Source of the DNA: Cymbomonas tetramitiformis
Lineage: Eukaryota > Chlorophyta > Pyramimonadophyceae > Pyramimonadales > Pyramimonadaceae
Direction: 5' to 3'
Assembly (NCBI GenBank): GCA_001247695.2
Contig: LGRX02027051.1
Coordinates: forward strand, 19,584 to 83,583
DNA length: 64,000 bases
This document shows positions 54,791 to 62,349 of the stretch, piece by piece. Made by a program: the position numbers and the translations under genes. The notes beneath the pieces are model-generated. The model saw only the letters and a program-made list of their open reading frames with translations. It ran no database searches and was not told where the DNA came from. Position 1 is the first letter of the stretch. The number at the start of each line of letters is the position of its first letter.

Positions 54791-55093
54791 CGCGAAATTC
54801 ACTGGAACTCTATGACGTAATAACTTCGAAAGCGTTCCTGCGTCCGAGGAGCATTTGAAATTATACACAGATTCCGCACAGACCTTTGATATTATTTGAT
54901 CGCCCCGTTACCGACTGAATTAATGTAGAATGTACTTCGTACTAAGACACTGTAGTGTCATCTTGATCGTAAATTGAAAACTGTTTTTCGCTAAGTATTT
55001 CCCTGGGAATAGAGATAGAGAAAATTAAAAAGAACTTTTACCAGTTATTTCTTTGTTTTCATTTAAGAAATAAATATAAGTATATATATTAAT
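54791..55093 (+). promoter_or_regulatory. AT-rich leader with TATA-like motif before the first viral ORF
   Basis: No gene in 54,791-55,093. The last 20 bp (ATAAGTATATATATTA before the ATG at 55,094) share AAGTATATATA with the sequence just before the primase ATG (55,362-55,376) and AAGTATAATATATA before the fibre ATG (61,281-61,293). A shared element at this distance suggests a viral promoter class. Confidence 0.5.
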
Positions 55094-55288
55094 ATGGCTT
55101 TGACTGAAGCTCAATTAAAAGCTCAAAGGAAGTATAGAGAGACTCATGTTGAAAAAACGAAGGCTTTGAACCGTAAGCATCAAAAAACATGGTACGAAAA
55201 TCACAAAGAATTGCATCGAGAAAAAATGAGGGAATATCAACGATGTCGTCGAGCGATGTTAAAAAACGTTATTTGTTGCCAGAATTGA
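55094..55288 (+). CDS. Small basic coiled-coil viral protein
   Basis: 64 residues, beginning MALTEAQLKAQRKYRETHVEK. Almost entirely charged helix with Lys, Glu and Arg, ending in a CC motif. Short proteins of this look recur in large DNA viruses of protists, which fits its place beside primase. Exact function unknown. Start chosen at the only ATG after the AT-rich leader. Confidence 0.6.
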   Translation: MALTEAQLKAQRKYRETHVEKTKALNRKHQKTWYENHKELHREKMREYQRCRRAMLKNVICCQN

Positions 55289-55376
55289 ATTATATTATAT
55301 ATATTAGTGTTTTGGCAACATTCATCGCTTATTCTTATAAACATATTTAAAGAATATTATGTATATATAAGTATAT

Positions 55377-55904
55377 ATGGATTTCGCAAACATTGATAAG
55401 AGTAAGCATGCTATTGTTAATTATCTCGGTCTCAAATGGATCAAGAATATTTCCAAAATGTATGGTGCTCAAGATTATGTCTTGTCTACCATAAAAAATG
55501 AAGAAATTTCAATAAAAGCTGAAAATCCAAATCATCAATCATCTCTTTGGACAAAAGTGAATGATCAAGAATTATCGAAATTATTAGAAAGTAATCACGG
55601 TATCAATGAAGTAATACAATCACATGTAAAACGAAAAGTGTTCTTTGATATTGATGGGAAGGAAGAAATAGATCTAAACGTATTGAAAACAACTATTCTC
55701 GATAAATTCCCAAATGCCAATATGCAAATTAGCGGCTCAACTTTACCGAAAAAAGGAGTACCAAATTGGTCATATCATATTACCTTATCAAATTACTACT
55801 TCAAGAATTTGAATGATATGGCACCGTTTAGAACATGGACATCAGTTGTCAAACACATCGATAATTCTATTTACACATCAAATAGAAGCTGGCTGGGACC
55901 CTGA
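55377..55904 (+). CDS. Virus-type archaeo-eukaryotic primase, N-terminal part, truncated by a retroelement
   Basis: 175 codons; the native part probably ends near residue 170, where the Penelope-like element begins. KVFFDID (residue about 86) is the metal-binding hhhDhD motif of AEP/PrimPol primases, and WSYHITLSNYYF (about 132) supplies the conserved His strand. NANMQISGSTL between them fits the same fold. In large DNA viruses this domain is usually fused to a D5-type helicase; that half is not found anywhere in the window. The last residues (SWLGP) come from inserted DNA. Confidence 0.75.
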   Translation: MDFANIDKSKHAIVNYLGLKWIKNISKMYGAQDYVLSTIKNEEISIKAENPNHQSSLWTKVNDQELSKLLESNHGINEVIQSHVKRKVFFDIDGKEEIDLNVLKTTILDKFPNANMQISGSTLPKKGVPNWSYHITLSNYYFKNLNDMAPFRTWTSVVKHIDNSIYTSNRSWLGP

Positions 55905-55945
55905 AGAATGTTATTACGACACTGCGGAGGAGAAGAGCGAGACTG

Positions 55946-58147
55946 GTGGTGGAGAAGCTCGTTGTCGTACGTGGTGATCACTGGGCCAGAACAGTGGTCA
56001 GAAGACTCAGATCGAGCCCTGGCGAAGTGGCAGCACTTTACTCTTTTACCCTGGCTCAGCTGGTGAGAGTATTCGAGGCAATCAGAGGCAACACCGAGTG
56101 GAAGTTGCGCGCCAAGATGAGAAGGTGGGTGTCGACAGCGGCAATCAAGGTGCACGGCTTCCCCTTAAGGGGGATGTATCCTTTCTTCCTACCACCTGCC
56201 GATGTTTGGCAGACATACAATCTGAAGTGGCTGACCAGCGACATAGTTCGGACACTACGGGTGGACAAGGTGGTCGGGGATTTCGTGCGGCGGAGGACGA
56301 TGGTGGTGCAACGAGCCGGGGTAAAACTGAACAACCTCTTCTGCAACTTCAGAGAGATCGCTGCCAGAACCTCTGCACCCCCCTGCCTATGTGACACCCA
56401 CTCACCGAACCTGCCCAGAGTGAATGGACATATCTGTGCGCGGACTACTGAGCTGCATACTGCCCCCTTGTCTATTCTGAACAACAGCCTCAAAGACACA
56501 CCCAACTACGAAATCAAACCTATCGAGGCGGTCAAGTCCGCCTGCCTGGACTTTGCAGAGATCTTTACACAGGCGGGACGACGTGTCAACGAAGCTGAGG
56601 TGATGGGGGCGCTCCCGCACAGAATGACTAAGGCGGGTGAGGTGTATATGATTATCCACCGTGTGCAGGCGGGTGATGCAGCACTGGAACGCTGGGTGGA
56701 ACTGCGGAAGAGGGATGCTCTCGTTATGAGAGTGAGATGGGAACGTTGGTGCTGGCTTCTGCTGAGGCTGCTATGTTGCTGGGACGAGGAGCGCGGCTTA
56801 TACGAGCTGATGGAAAAGGTGGCAGAGCGTATGCTCTTCTGGGTGGAGAGAATCACCCGTGACTATTGGATCGTGCGGTACCCAGACCAGAACGTGGTGA
56901 GAGATGTCTTCGGGCTCAAGGATGAGCTGTTCGGTACGCCTTTCGACATAAACGTCAACACCGTTGCTTTCTTTACTCCGTACAAGGATGACGAGGTGTT
57001 TGGAGCCCAAGAAGATGCTCATAGCGCTTTGTGGCACACTATGGCGTTGGGGAACCCGATCTACACGATGGAGAAGCTCACACAAGCAGCGACACACGCA
57101 GTACGATCTGCTGAGACCAGCAACAAACCGGTGAGAATCCTGCTTATTTTTCCAGCCTGGGCAGAGTGGACGGAACTCCGGGGTGTCCACAGAGTGATGC
57201 AGCTCGCAGCACATAAGTTTAAATTCCTGGCGCCTCAATCAGCACTCGGGTACGCTGACCGCTCAACGGGGGCACGCTTCAATGTGGACGTTCTGATTGT
57301 CCAGAACCAGGCGGCAGCACGACTCGTCCCAGTTCCTCTGCCAGCACTTGGTAGGCTGAGGAAGCAGTTCAAGGGCAGACTATCTATCTCTCCCTCCTAC
57401 GAGTCGAACTGGTGTGTTAATTTCGCTGGAAAACCGGTGGCTGGTGACCCCAAACCTTTTCCAATGCGTTTGAGAAAACTTGCTACACGGCTGAGAGGGG
57501 GTGTGGCTCTAAGGATTGAGCAGAGCCGCCTGGTGGAGAGGTGGTGTGCTGGAGAGCAACTACCAGGAGGAGCCTGCCGCTACAGCGGCCCAGCAGTCTG
57601 TGCACGACAGTATATGAGAATGATCGACAGAGAGTGTGCGGGAACAGCTCGTATGATGCTGGACCGTAACGGGGGTGTGGGCGGTATTATCTGCCAACGC
57701 CGCTATTATGAGATGCTTGAGTCGGAGAGGGACTCCAGTGCAGCCCAGTTTGTGGTCAGTGATGATGCTCTGGAAGTAGTGGTGAAGAAGCTATGGCTAC
57801 GGTATAGACAGCTTGGCCTCCAGACGATCACGAAGTTCGACAGCAGGGGACAGTATGGTTTTATGTATGCCCTGCTGAAGGACAAGGACCCTGAGCTGAA
57901 GAAATGCAGACCTATTCAGCCGAACAGACTGGCCCCTCTGGCGAAGATGCAGAACATACTGGGCAGAGGTATAGAGTTCCTGGTGTCCGCGATCGGCCTC
58001 TCCTTCACGTGTGGTGGCACACACAAAGCTCTGGAATGGGTTGCAGAGTTTAATGAAACTGCTACTGGTGCTCTCGGGGTCTATGGCTATGCTTTCGACG
58101 TGAAGGAGAAAAAGAAAAAGAAAAAACCACGCCCGTCGGGCGTATGA
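55946..58147 (+). CDS. Penelope-like element protein, N-terminal part with methyltransferase-like domain
   Basis: 733 codons. A CxC...GH block (CLCDTHSPNLPRVNGHICAR, about residue 150) precedes the unusual domain at about 320-480: LFGTPFDINVN, then FGAQEDAH, then GNPIYTMEKL (about 370), then ILLIFPAWAEWTEL and VDVLIVQN. The order and spacing match the PCIF1-type N6-adenine methyltransferase fold, with NPIY in the place of NPPF. RT block 1 begins near 650 (CRPIQPNRLAPLAKMQNI). The frame is broken within RT block A after AFDVKE by an insertion that adds a Lys run and a stop. Before it, the protein continued into the next ORF. Confidence 0.8.
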   Translation: MVEKLVVVRGDHWARTVVRRLRSSPGEVAALYSFTLAQLVRVFEAIRGNTEWKLRAKMRRWVSTAAIKVHGFPLRGMYPFFLPPADVWQTYNLKWLTSDIVRTLRVDKVVGDFVRRRTMVVQRAGVKLNNLFCNFREIAARTSAPPCLCDTHSPNLPRVNGHICARTTELHTAPLSILNNSLKDTPNYEIKPIEAVKSACLDFAEIFTQAGRRVNEAEVMGALPHRMTKAGEVYMIIHRVQAGDAALERWVELRKRDALVMRVRWERWCWLLLRLLCCWDEERGLYELMEKVAERMLFWVERITRDYWIVRYPDQNVVRDVFGLKDELFGTPFDINVNTVAFFTPYKDDEVFGAQEDAHSALWHTMALGNPIYTMEKLTQAATHAVRSAETSNKPVRILLIFPAWAEWTELRGVHRVMQLAAHKFKFLAPQSALGYADRSTGARFNVDVLIVQNQAAARLVPVPLPALGRLRKQFKGRLSISPSYESNWCVNFAGKPVAGDPKPFPMRLRKLATRLRGGVALRIEQSRLVERWCAGEQLPGGACRYSGPAVCARQYMRMIDRECAGTARMMLDRNGGVGGIICQRRYYEMLESERDSSAAQFVVSDDALEVVVKKLWLRYRQLGLQTITKFDSRGQYGFMYALLKDKDPELKKCRPIQPNRLAPLAKMQNILGRGIEFLVSAIGLSFTCGGTHKALEWVAEFNETATGALGVYGYAFDVKEKKKKKKPRPSGV

Positions 58148-58196
58148 GTAAATTAATTTCCCCGGCCCTACTCTGGGCCTGTTTCGACGTGAAGGA
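58093..58196 (-). mobile_element. 74-bp SINE-like insertion with 15-bp target duplication
   Basis: TTTCGACGTGAAGGA occurs at 58,093-58,107 and 58,182-58,196; the 74 bp between include a CGCCCG-TC-GGGCG hairpin and, on the minus strand, a T-rich tail (TTTTTTC followed by two TTTTTC). A 15-bp duplication plus such a tail points to LINE-mediated retroposition. Removing 89 bp rejoins the two halves of RT block A in frame (FDVKDQF). Confidence 0.8.
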
Positions 58197-59109
58197 CCAG
58201 TTCTCTAATGTCGAGCACCCCGTGGCCGAGAGAGCAATCTCGAGGACTGTGGAGGAGGCCAGGCAACTGAGCGGATGCACCGGTTCCCTCCTGATCAACA
58301 GAAGAGGCAGCCGAGGAGTCCAATGGTGGGTGAAGGGACTCCCGAAGAGAACGGCAGTTCGTGTACCGTTACGGAAACTTTCCACTGGGCTTATTCTTTC
58401 TCTGACCAACAACTTCGTATGGATCGCCGGACAGCTGGTGCGACAAACCAGAGGTGCAGGAATGGGTGGCTCTGACAGCCCTGCCACCGCTCTCTGTGTA
58501 TGTGCTTATGGGGAGAGAGAATTCCACCGCTCGGCCAACTGTGATGCTAACTTTATTATGTTTGTGAGACAAGCTGATGACTGCCTTGCTCTTCTTGCAG
58601 TGTTCAGCTCAGCACACAGGGAATGGCGACGCTCTCGGAGGAGATTGAGGGAGTACAGGGACTCCTGCTATGTGGAGGGGATGCGAGTCCTCCTGACAGG
58701 AGTAGCGGGCAGCGATGCTGATTTGCCCGACAGCCTTGAGTGGTGCGGAATGACAGTGAACTTTGCTGGCAGCAGGGTGACACTCCGGCAATTGTTACAG
58801 AATGAAAAGAGAGGTTGCCGGCTTCTCTCCGATCCGAGACGGGCTTTCCCACTTGTCAGCTGGTTCTCTGCATGCCCTGAAAGTAGAAAGGCAGTCACAG
58901 CTATCTCATATTTACACAGATTTACTCAGCACTGCAGCTCCTCTGCCCTGATCATAGAATGTATTCTGCAGCTCAAGATCGAGTTCACCAGGCAGCACTA
59001 TCCGATCGGCTGGCTCAGCAGAGCTCTCAGATGGATGGCTAACAGCTTTCCCCTTGACTTCTGGGGTATACTCTGGAACGAGATGGACAAGCTCGGAGTG
59101 GTCCTATAA
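58144..59109 (+). CDS. Penelope-like element reverse transcriptase, C-terminal part
   Basis: 321 codons; the annotated ATG lies in the small insertion, so the native frame really starts at 58,182 in block A (FDVKDQFSNV). Block B is QTRGAGMGGSDSP (about 58,450), and block C is FVRQADDCLALL (about 58,560), in which the usual Tyr before Asp-Asp is replaced by Ala. Block D-like LEWCGMTVNFAG follows. The C-terminal thumb is hydrophobic and basic. Joined to the preceding ORF it would make a protein of about 1,025 residues. Catalytic Asp residues are all present. Confidence 0.8.
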   Translation: MSKLISPALLWACFDVKDQFSNVEHPVAERAISRTVEEARQLSGCTGSLLINRRGSRGVQWWVKGLPKRTAVRVPLRKLSTGLILSLTNNFVWIAGQLVRQTRGAGMGGSDSPATALCVCAYGEREFHRSANCDANFIMFVRQADDCLALLAVFSSAHREWRRSRRRLREYRDSCYVEGMRVLLTGVAGSDADLPDSLEWCGMTVNFAGSRVTLRQLLQNEKRGCRLLSDPRRAFPLVSWFSACPESRKAVTAISYLHRFTQHCSSSALIIECILQLKIEFTRQHYPIGWLSRALRWMANSFPLDFWGILWNEMDKLGVVL

Positions 59110-59317
59110 TCTCTGACTGCCTGGGGCACTTGAGTTACCAAGTGTCCGGGCAGCATATACCTGATGGACTTCTGTACTGGACTCCCACACTTCACGCAGC
59201 TCCGCGCTCTGGGGGGCCCTCTGTTTGCTCAGCTTGCTTTCTTTGACTCTGGCAGTATGACATGTGACATTCACTTTTTTAGGACTTAAGGCGACGGTGC
59301 CTCATTGTTTCAGAAAA
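59110..59317 (+). other. 3' untranslated region of the Penelope-like element
   Basis: No ORF. Contains CACTTGAGTTACCAAGTGTC, an imperfect hairpin at 59,125-59,146, and leads directly into the ribozyme. Confidence 0.55.
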
Positions 59318-59359
59318 CCCACTGAAGAGTAGCCCGGCAGGGCACGAAACCGGTCTGGG
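59318..59359 (+). ncRNA. Minimal type I hammerhead ribozyme
   Basis: Self-cleaving RNA. Stem I pairs CCCA (59,318-59,321) with UGGG (59,356-59,359). The core CUGAAGA (59,322-59,328) has the required C3, U4, G5, A6, G8 and A9. Stem II is GU-A-GCCC / GGGC-AC around a GGCA loop, with one bulged A. GAA (59,346-59,348) follows, then a 2-bp stem III (A-U, C-G) with a CG loop. The cleavage triplet GUC ends at 59,355. All invariant residues are present. The very short stem III is typical of ribozymes in Penelope-like elements, where they process terminal-repeat RNA. Confidence 0.88.
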
Positions 59360-59534
59360 ATGCAAAAAACTTTTTGGACATATATATCTTAGAAGTATTT
59401 CTAGAAATTTTATCTGAGTATATCCCAAGTCCACTGAGTTACTGTTGAACTTGTACATGTTCACTAGTTATTAAGAGTTAATTGTTACATAATATAATTC
59501 AATATTGGAAACATTTAACGTTCTATACTATAAG
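59360..59534. other. AT-rich junction between retroelement and viral DNA
   Basis: No clear gene. Poly(A)/poly(T) runs at 59,365-59,376 could extend ribozyme stem I. A minus-strand frame of about 35 codons (MNMYKFNSNSVDLGYTQIK) may be a trace of a viral gene, but is too short to assign. Confidence 0.4.
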
Positions 59535-60002
59535 ATGAAACGCACACCGTGTCAACGATGTATCGCCATCAAAAAGGATGGACAACGATGTAAAAATATG
59601 ACATGCAAATGGTCACCAATGTGTTGGGCTCATAGACAAGTCAATGTACAAGAGAGTACTATACCCGACTCCGGACAAGGTGGGTTTGCAAGAGTTGATT
59701 TAAAAAAGGGAACCATTGTAGGTAGATATATAGTGGGCACGATCAAACTTGATGCTGATCAGTTGCCACCGATGAATGATAGAACTCACATTTGGCAAAA
59801 GAATGTCAATACATTCTTTGATGCTGAAAAAACCAACTCGGTAGCCGGTAAATACAATAGTTGTACAGCACGAGATGCCAAACGAACCGGTTGTTCTCAG
59901 AATGCCAAAATAAATTCTGTTGGGAATGTGAAGCTTACAAAAAATGTTAAGAAGGGTGCCGAGATCTTCGTCCCGTATGGAAAAGATTATTGGAATAGAT
60001 AG
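59535..60002 (+). CDS. Viral SET-domain protein with N-terminal Cys-rich finger
   Basis: 155 residues from the ATG at 59,535, chosen because MKRTPCQRCIAI starts the recognisable finger (C..C......C......C..H). The SET domain follows, with GGFARVDLKKGTIVGRY at its start and the closing NSVGNVKLTKNVKKGAEIFVPYGKDYW pattern ending in the usual YG-x2-Y. The central NHS-like motif is degenerate (KINSVGN). SET proteins methylate lysines on histones; short viral SET proteins are known in chloroviruses and relatives. Strand and codon use match the neighbouring primase and fibre genes. Confidence 0.8.
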   Translation: MKRTPCQRCIAIKKDGQRCKNMTCKWSPMCWAHRQVNVQESTIPDSGQGGFARVDLKKGTIVGRYIVGTIKLDADQLPPMNDRTHIWQKNVNTFFDAEKTNSVAGKYNSCTARDAKRTGCSQNAKINSVGNVKLTKNVKKGAEIFVPYGKDYWNR

Positions 60003-60008
60003 TATCTG

Positions 60009-60161
60009 ATGCCAACGACATTTTATGATTTACCAAAAGAACTTCAAGATAAAATATATTTTATGAAATATCAATTAGAGCTCAAGGACCGCCCGACAAT
60101 TGACATTGAAGAGCTTAAAATATGGCGGGATTTTTTTGGTCTTCTTGACTTGGAAGAATAA
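60009..60161 (+). CDS. Small F-box-like viral ORF
   Basis: 50 codons starting MPTTFYDLPKELQDKIYFMK, 6 bp after the SET stop. The LPKELQDKIY pattern resembles the start of F-box-like motifs common in large DNA viruses, which recruit SCF ubiquitin ligases. The protein is too short for a complete F-box. Its last 47 bp overlap the convergent ATPase gene. Confidence 0.5.
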   Translation: MPTTFYDLPKELQDKIYFMKYQLELKDRPTIDIEELKIWRDFFGLLDLEE

Positions 60162-60741
60162 ACTCATTGAAATTTTTTCTGAACATACTCGGGTGACACT
60201 CCTTTTTCGCCAAATCGATAAAAAGAAAGTCGTATCGATCTTTTACCGCCTGATTGAAGACATCATAGAACTCTTCGGGAGTCACCTCACCGCCAAGTTC
60301 GTTTGCGATCTGTTTTAGCTCATCTTGATTTTTTGTCTTCATAAGTAGGATGTGGGTAAGGTTCGATCGTATAGCACGTTGTAGTCCCGCCCCGTTGCTC
60401 GTATATGCTTGGGTTGCAAACAACAGGGAGCAGCCGATCGAGCCCATATTCTTCGTTTTACCTTTATGTCGATGACTGATAACGAAACGGCCCAATCCCG
60501 ATTTGGGTCTGAACACGGGTGAGTCTAAACAATCATCGAAGAATATTGCTACAGATGGTGGTCTATTGGTAACCTTGTATTTGTATTGTGGTGGTGCAAT
60601 GTTATCGTTTTCGTCGGCAAACTCCAAAAGTAAATCAGCGGGTATTTCGTACACACTCATTTCACTCTTGTGTAACATGTCCATGAGTCTTTTATAACGT
60701 TTTGTTTTTTCAACATATGATTCATATTCAAGGGCTTCTTC
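60115..60741 (-). CDS. A32-like DNA packaging ATPase, C-terminal fragment
   Basis: About 205 codons. FtsK/HerA-type ATPase that loads genomes into capsids of nucleocytoplasmic large DNA viruses and their relatives. The Walker B strand (VAIFFDDCLD), the sensor region with ATQ (LLFATQAYTSNG) and the C-terminal HPSMFRKNFNEFI are visible in order. The N-terminal half with Walker A is missing: at 60,741 the frame runs into a fragment of the Penelope-like element. The gene cannot be functional. Confidence 0.85.
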   Translation of the reverse strand, partial: EEALEYESYVEKTKRYKRLMDMLHKSEMSVYEIPADLLLEFADENDNIAPPQYKYKVTNRPPSVAIFFDDCLDSPVFRPKSGLGRFVISHRHKGKTKNMGSIGCSLLFATQAYTSNGAGLQRAIRSNLTHILLMKTKNQDELKQIANELGGEVTPEEFYDVFNQAVKDRYDFLFIDLAKKECHPSMFRKNFNEFILPSQEDQKNPAIF

Positions 60742-61276
60742 ATGGCGTTGGGGAACCCGATCTACACGATGGAGAAGCTCACACAAGCAGCGACACACGC
60801 AGTACGATCTGCTGAGACCAGCAACAAACCGGTGAGGATCCTGCTTATTTTTCCAGCCTGGGCAGAGTGGACGGAACTCCGGGGTGTCCACAGAGTGATG
60901 CAGCTCGCAGCACATAAGTTTAAATTCCTGGCGCCTCAATCAGCACTCGGGTACGCTGACCGCTCAACGGGGGCACGCTTCAATGTGGACGTTCTGATTG
61001 TCCAGAACCAGGCGGCAGCACGACTCGTCCCAGTTCCTCTGCCAGCACTTGGTAGGCTGAGGAAGCAGTTCAAGGGCAGATTATCTATCTCTCCCTCCTA
61101 CGAGTCGAACTGGTGTGTTAATTTCGCTGGAAAACCGGTGGCTGGTGACCCCAAACCTTTTCCAATGCGTTTGAGAAAACTTGCTACACGGCTGAGAGGG
61201 GGTGTTGCTCTAAGGATTGAGCAGAGCCGCCTGGTGGAGAGGTGGTGTGCTGGAGAGCAACTGCCAGGAGGAGCCT
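60742..61276 (+). repeat. 535-bp duplicate of the Penelope-like element's methyltransferase region
   Basis: Identical to 57,041-57,575 except for about four substitutions. It begins exactly at the codon for Met before ALGNPIY and ends within GGA, and no target duplication or tail is visible at its ends. It replaces the 5' half of the packaging ATPase gene. It is open on the plus strand for 178 codons, because it is copied from a coding frame, and is unlikely to be expressed as such. Confidence 0.92.
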
Positions 61277-61293
61277 AAAAAGTATAATATATA

Positions 61294-62349
61294 ATGTCAG
61301 CTTTCGGTTCAAATTTAATTGTAACAGAAATTAACGGTAAACCATTTGTAAATGGCACGGGTCCGACTGATACACTCACTTGCGATACGGTGGTGTGTCA
61401 AACTATAGGCAGCCTTGAATCGCCGCTTGAGACCATGCATATCGGCTCGGACATACGCTACCAGAACGATATCAAATTTATAGATACTCAAGACCCATTG
61501 AATGAACGAGAACAAATGTCCTTGTTGACAGATGGGTCGCTAAAAGTACACACATCAATCAAATTCAACGACTTCGTGTTAAACAATCCAGTGTCAAAAT
61601 CACGATTCTCAGCAGGCCTCGATGACCTCGATGCATCGTTTGAGATTAAAAGCTTGGATCCTGTTGAACAAACACGAGTTAAGATAGGCGAAACGGGCAT
61701 CAACGAGGTAACCTGCTTGCAGACAACAATCAATATAGAGCCTTTCGGCAGTGGACTGCTGGTATCTAATGGTCCATTAGTTCTTGATACCGGCGATCTA
61801 ACATTAACTGCAGGTAAGTATATTGGAGATGGCTCATTGTTAACTAACTTACCTTCAGGTGCTAATCAAAATCTTCAAAATGTAACCGATCAAGGTTCAA
61901 CGACGACAAATAGTATCAGTGCATCTGCATTTGTCGGTGATGGGTCAGCGTTAACAAATCTCCCAGTTCAACCTGATACATCTACACTTCAAGATGTGAC
62001 CACCCGAGGGGCTATAAGCAGTGTTGCCGATGTTTCATACACCGGTACAGGTACAATGGTAGTCAATCAAGAAAAACTCAGTGGAAATAATCTTAGGATT
62101 GAAAGTGGTGCCGGTTTCGGAAAAGTGTCCATCGGAGAACAAACTCAAGGGTTTACCAATGCCGACCATATGGGTGAACGTTCCATCGCTATAGGTCGCA
62201 ATGCACTATCTATTAATAATACAACCAGTAATGATACGATTGCTATTGGTTCTGGTGCTTGTAATAATAACTGCGGTGATTATGTCGTGTCTATTGGGGA
62301 CGACTGTGGGCAGAACAATTGCAAAGATGCTGTAGGAGTCTACACTTGA
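61294..62349 (+). CDS. Fibre-like viral structural protein, probably truncated
   Basis: 351 residues. Contains the IGDGSLLTNLP and VGDGSALTNLP repeats (about residues 182 and 218) found in tail-fibre and capsid-spike proteins of large DNA viruses and phages, and C-terminal SIAIGRNAL, TIAIGSGAC and SIGDDCG repeats of the trimeric-adhesin type. The end (KDAVGVYT) is abrupt and the sequence beyond resembles host repeats, so the 3' end is probably lost. Start follows an AAGTATAATATATA leader shared with other viral ORFs. Confidence 0.8.
   Translation: MSAFGSNLIVTEINGKPFVNGTGPTDTLTCDTVVCQTIGSLESPLETMHIGSDIRYQNDIKFIDTQDPLNEREQMSLLTDGSLKVHTSIKFNDFVLNNPVSKSRFSAGLDDLDASFEIKSLDPVEQTRVKIGETGINEVTCLQTTINIEPFGSGLLVSNGPLVLDTGDLTLTAGKYIGDGSLLTNLPSGANQNLQNVTDQGSTTTNSISASAFVGDGSALTNLPVQPDTSTLQDVTTRGAISSVADVSYTGTGTMVVNQEKLSGNNLRIESGAGFGKVSIGEQTQGFTNADHMGERSIAIGRNALSINNTTSNDTIAIGSGACNNNCGDYVVSIGDDCGQNNCKDAVGVYT

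Larger units (their letters stand above)
55890..59380 (+). mobile_element. Penelope-like retroelement carrying a PCIF1-like domain and a hammerhead ribozyme
   Basis: Inserted in the viral primase gene; base composition changes sharply from AT-rich viral to GC-richer DNA near 55,890. It encodes one long protein now split by an 89-bp insertion. RT block B (GAGMGGSDSP) and block C (QADD) with the element's single-ORF layout suit Penelope-like elements. A minimal hammerhead ribozyme lies about 210 bp after the stop, as in the terminal repeats of that class. The exact 3' boundary is unclear, since AT-rich DNA resumes near 59,370. No GIY-YIG endonuclease is visible. Confidence 0.75.

Noticed and set aside
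58093..58196. An intron, or introner element, in the Penelope-like gene
   Set aside because: A GT-AG pair is possible only by cutting inside the direct repeats and would remove two codons of RT block A; simple insertion with a 15-bp duplication explains the frame exactly.
60742..61276. An independent 178-codon gene
   Set aside because: It is a 99 percent copy of an internal stretch of the Penelope-like ORF with no promoter or native ends.
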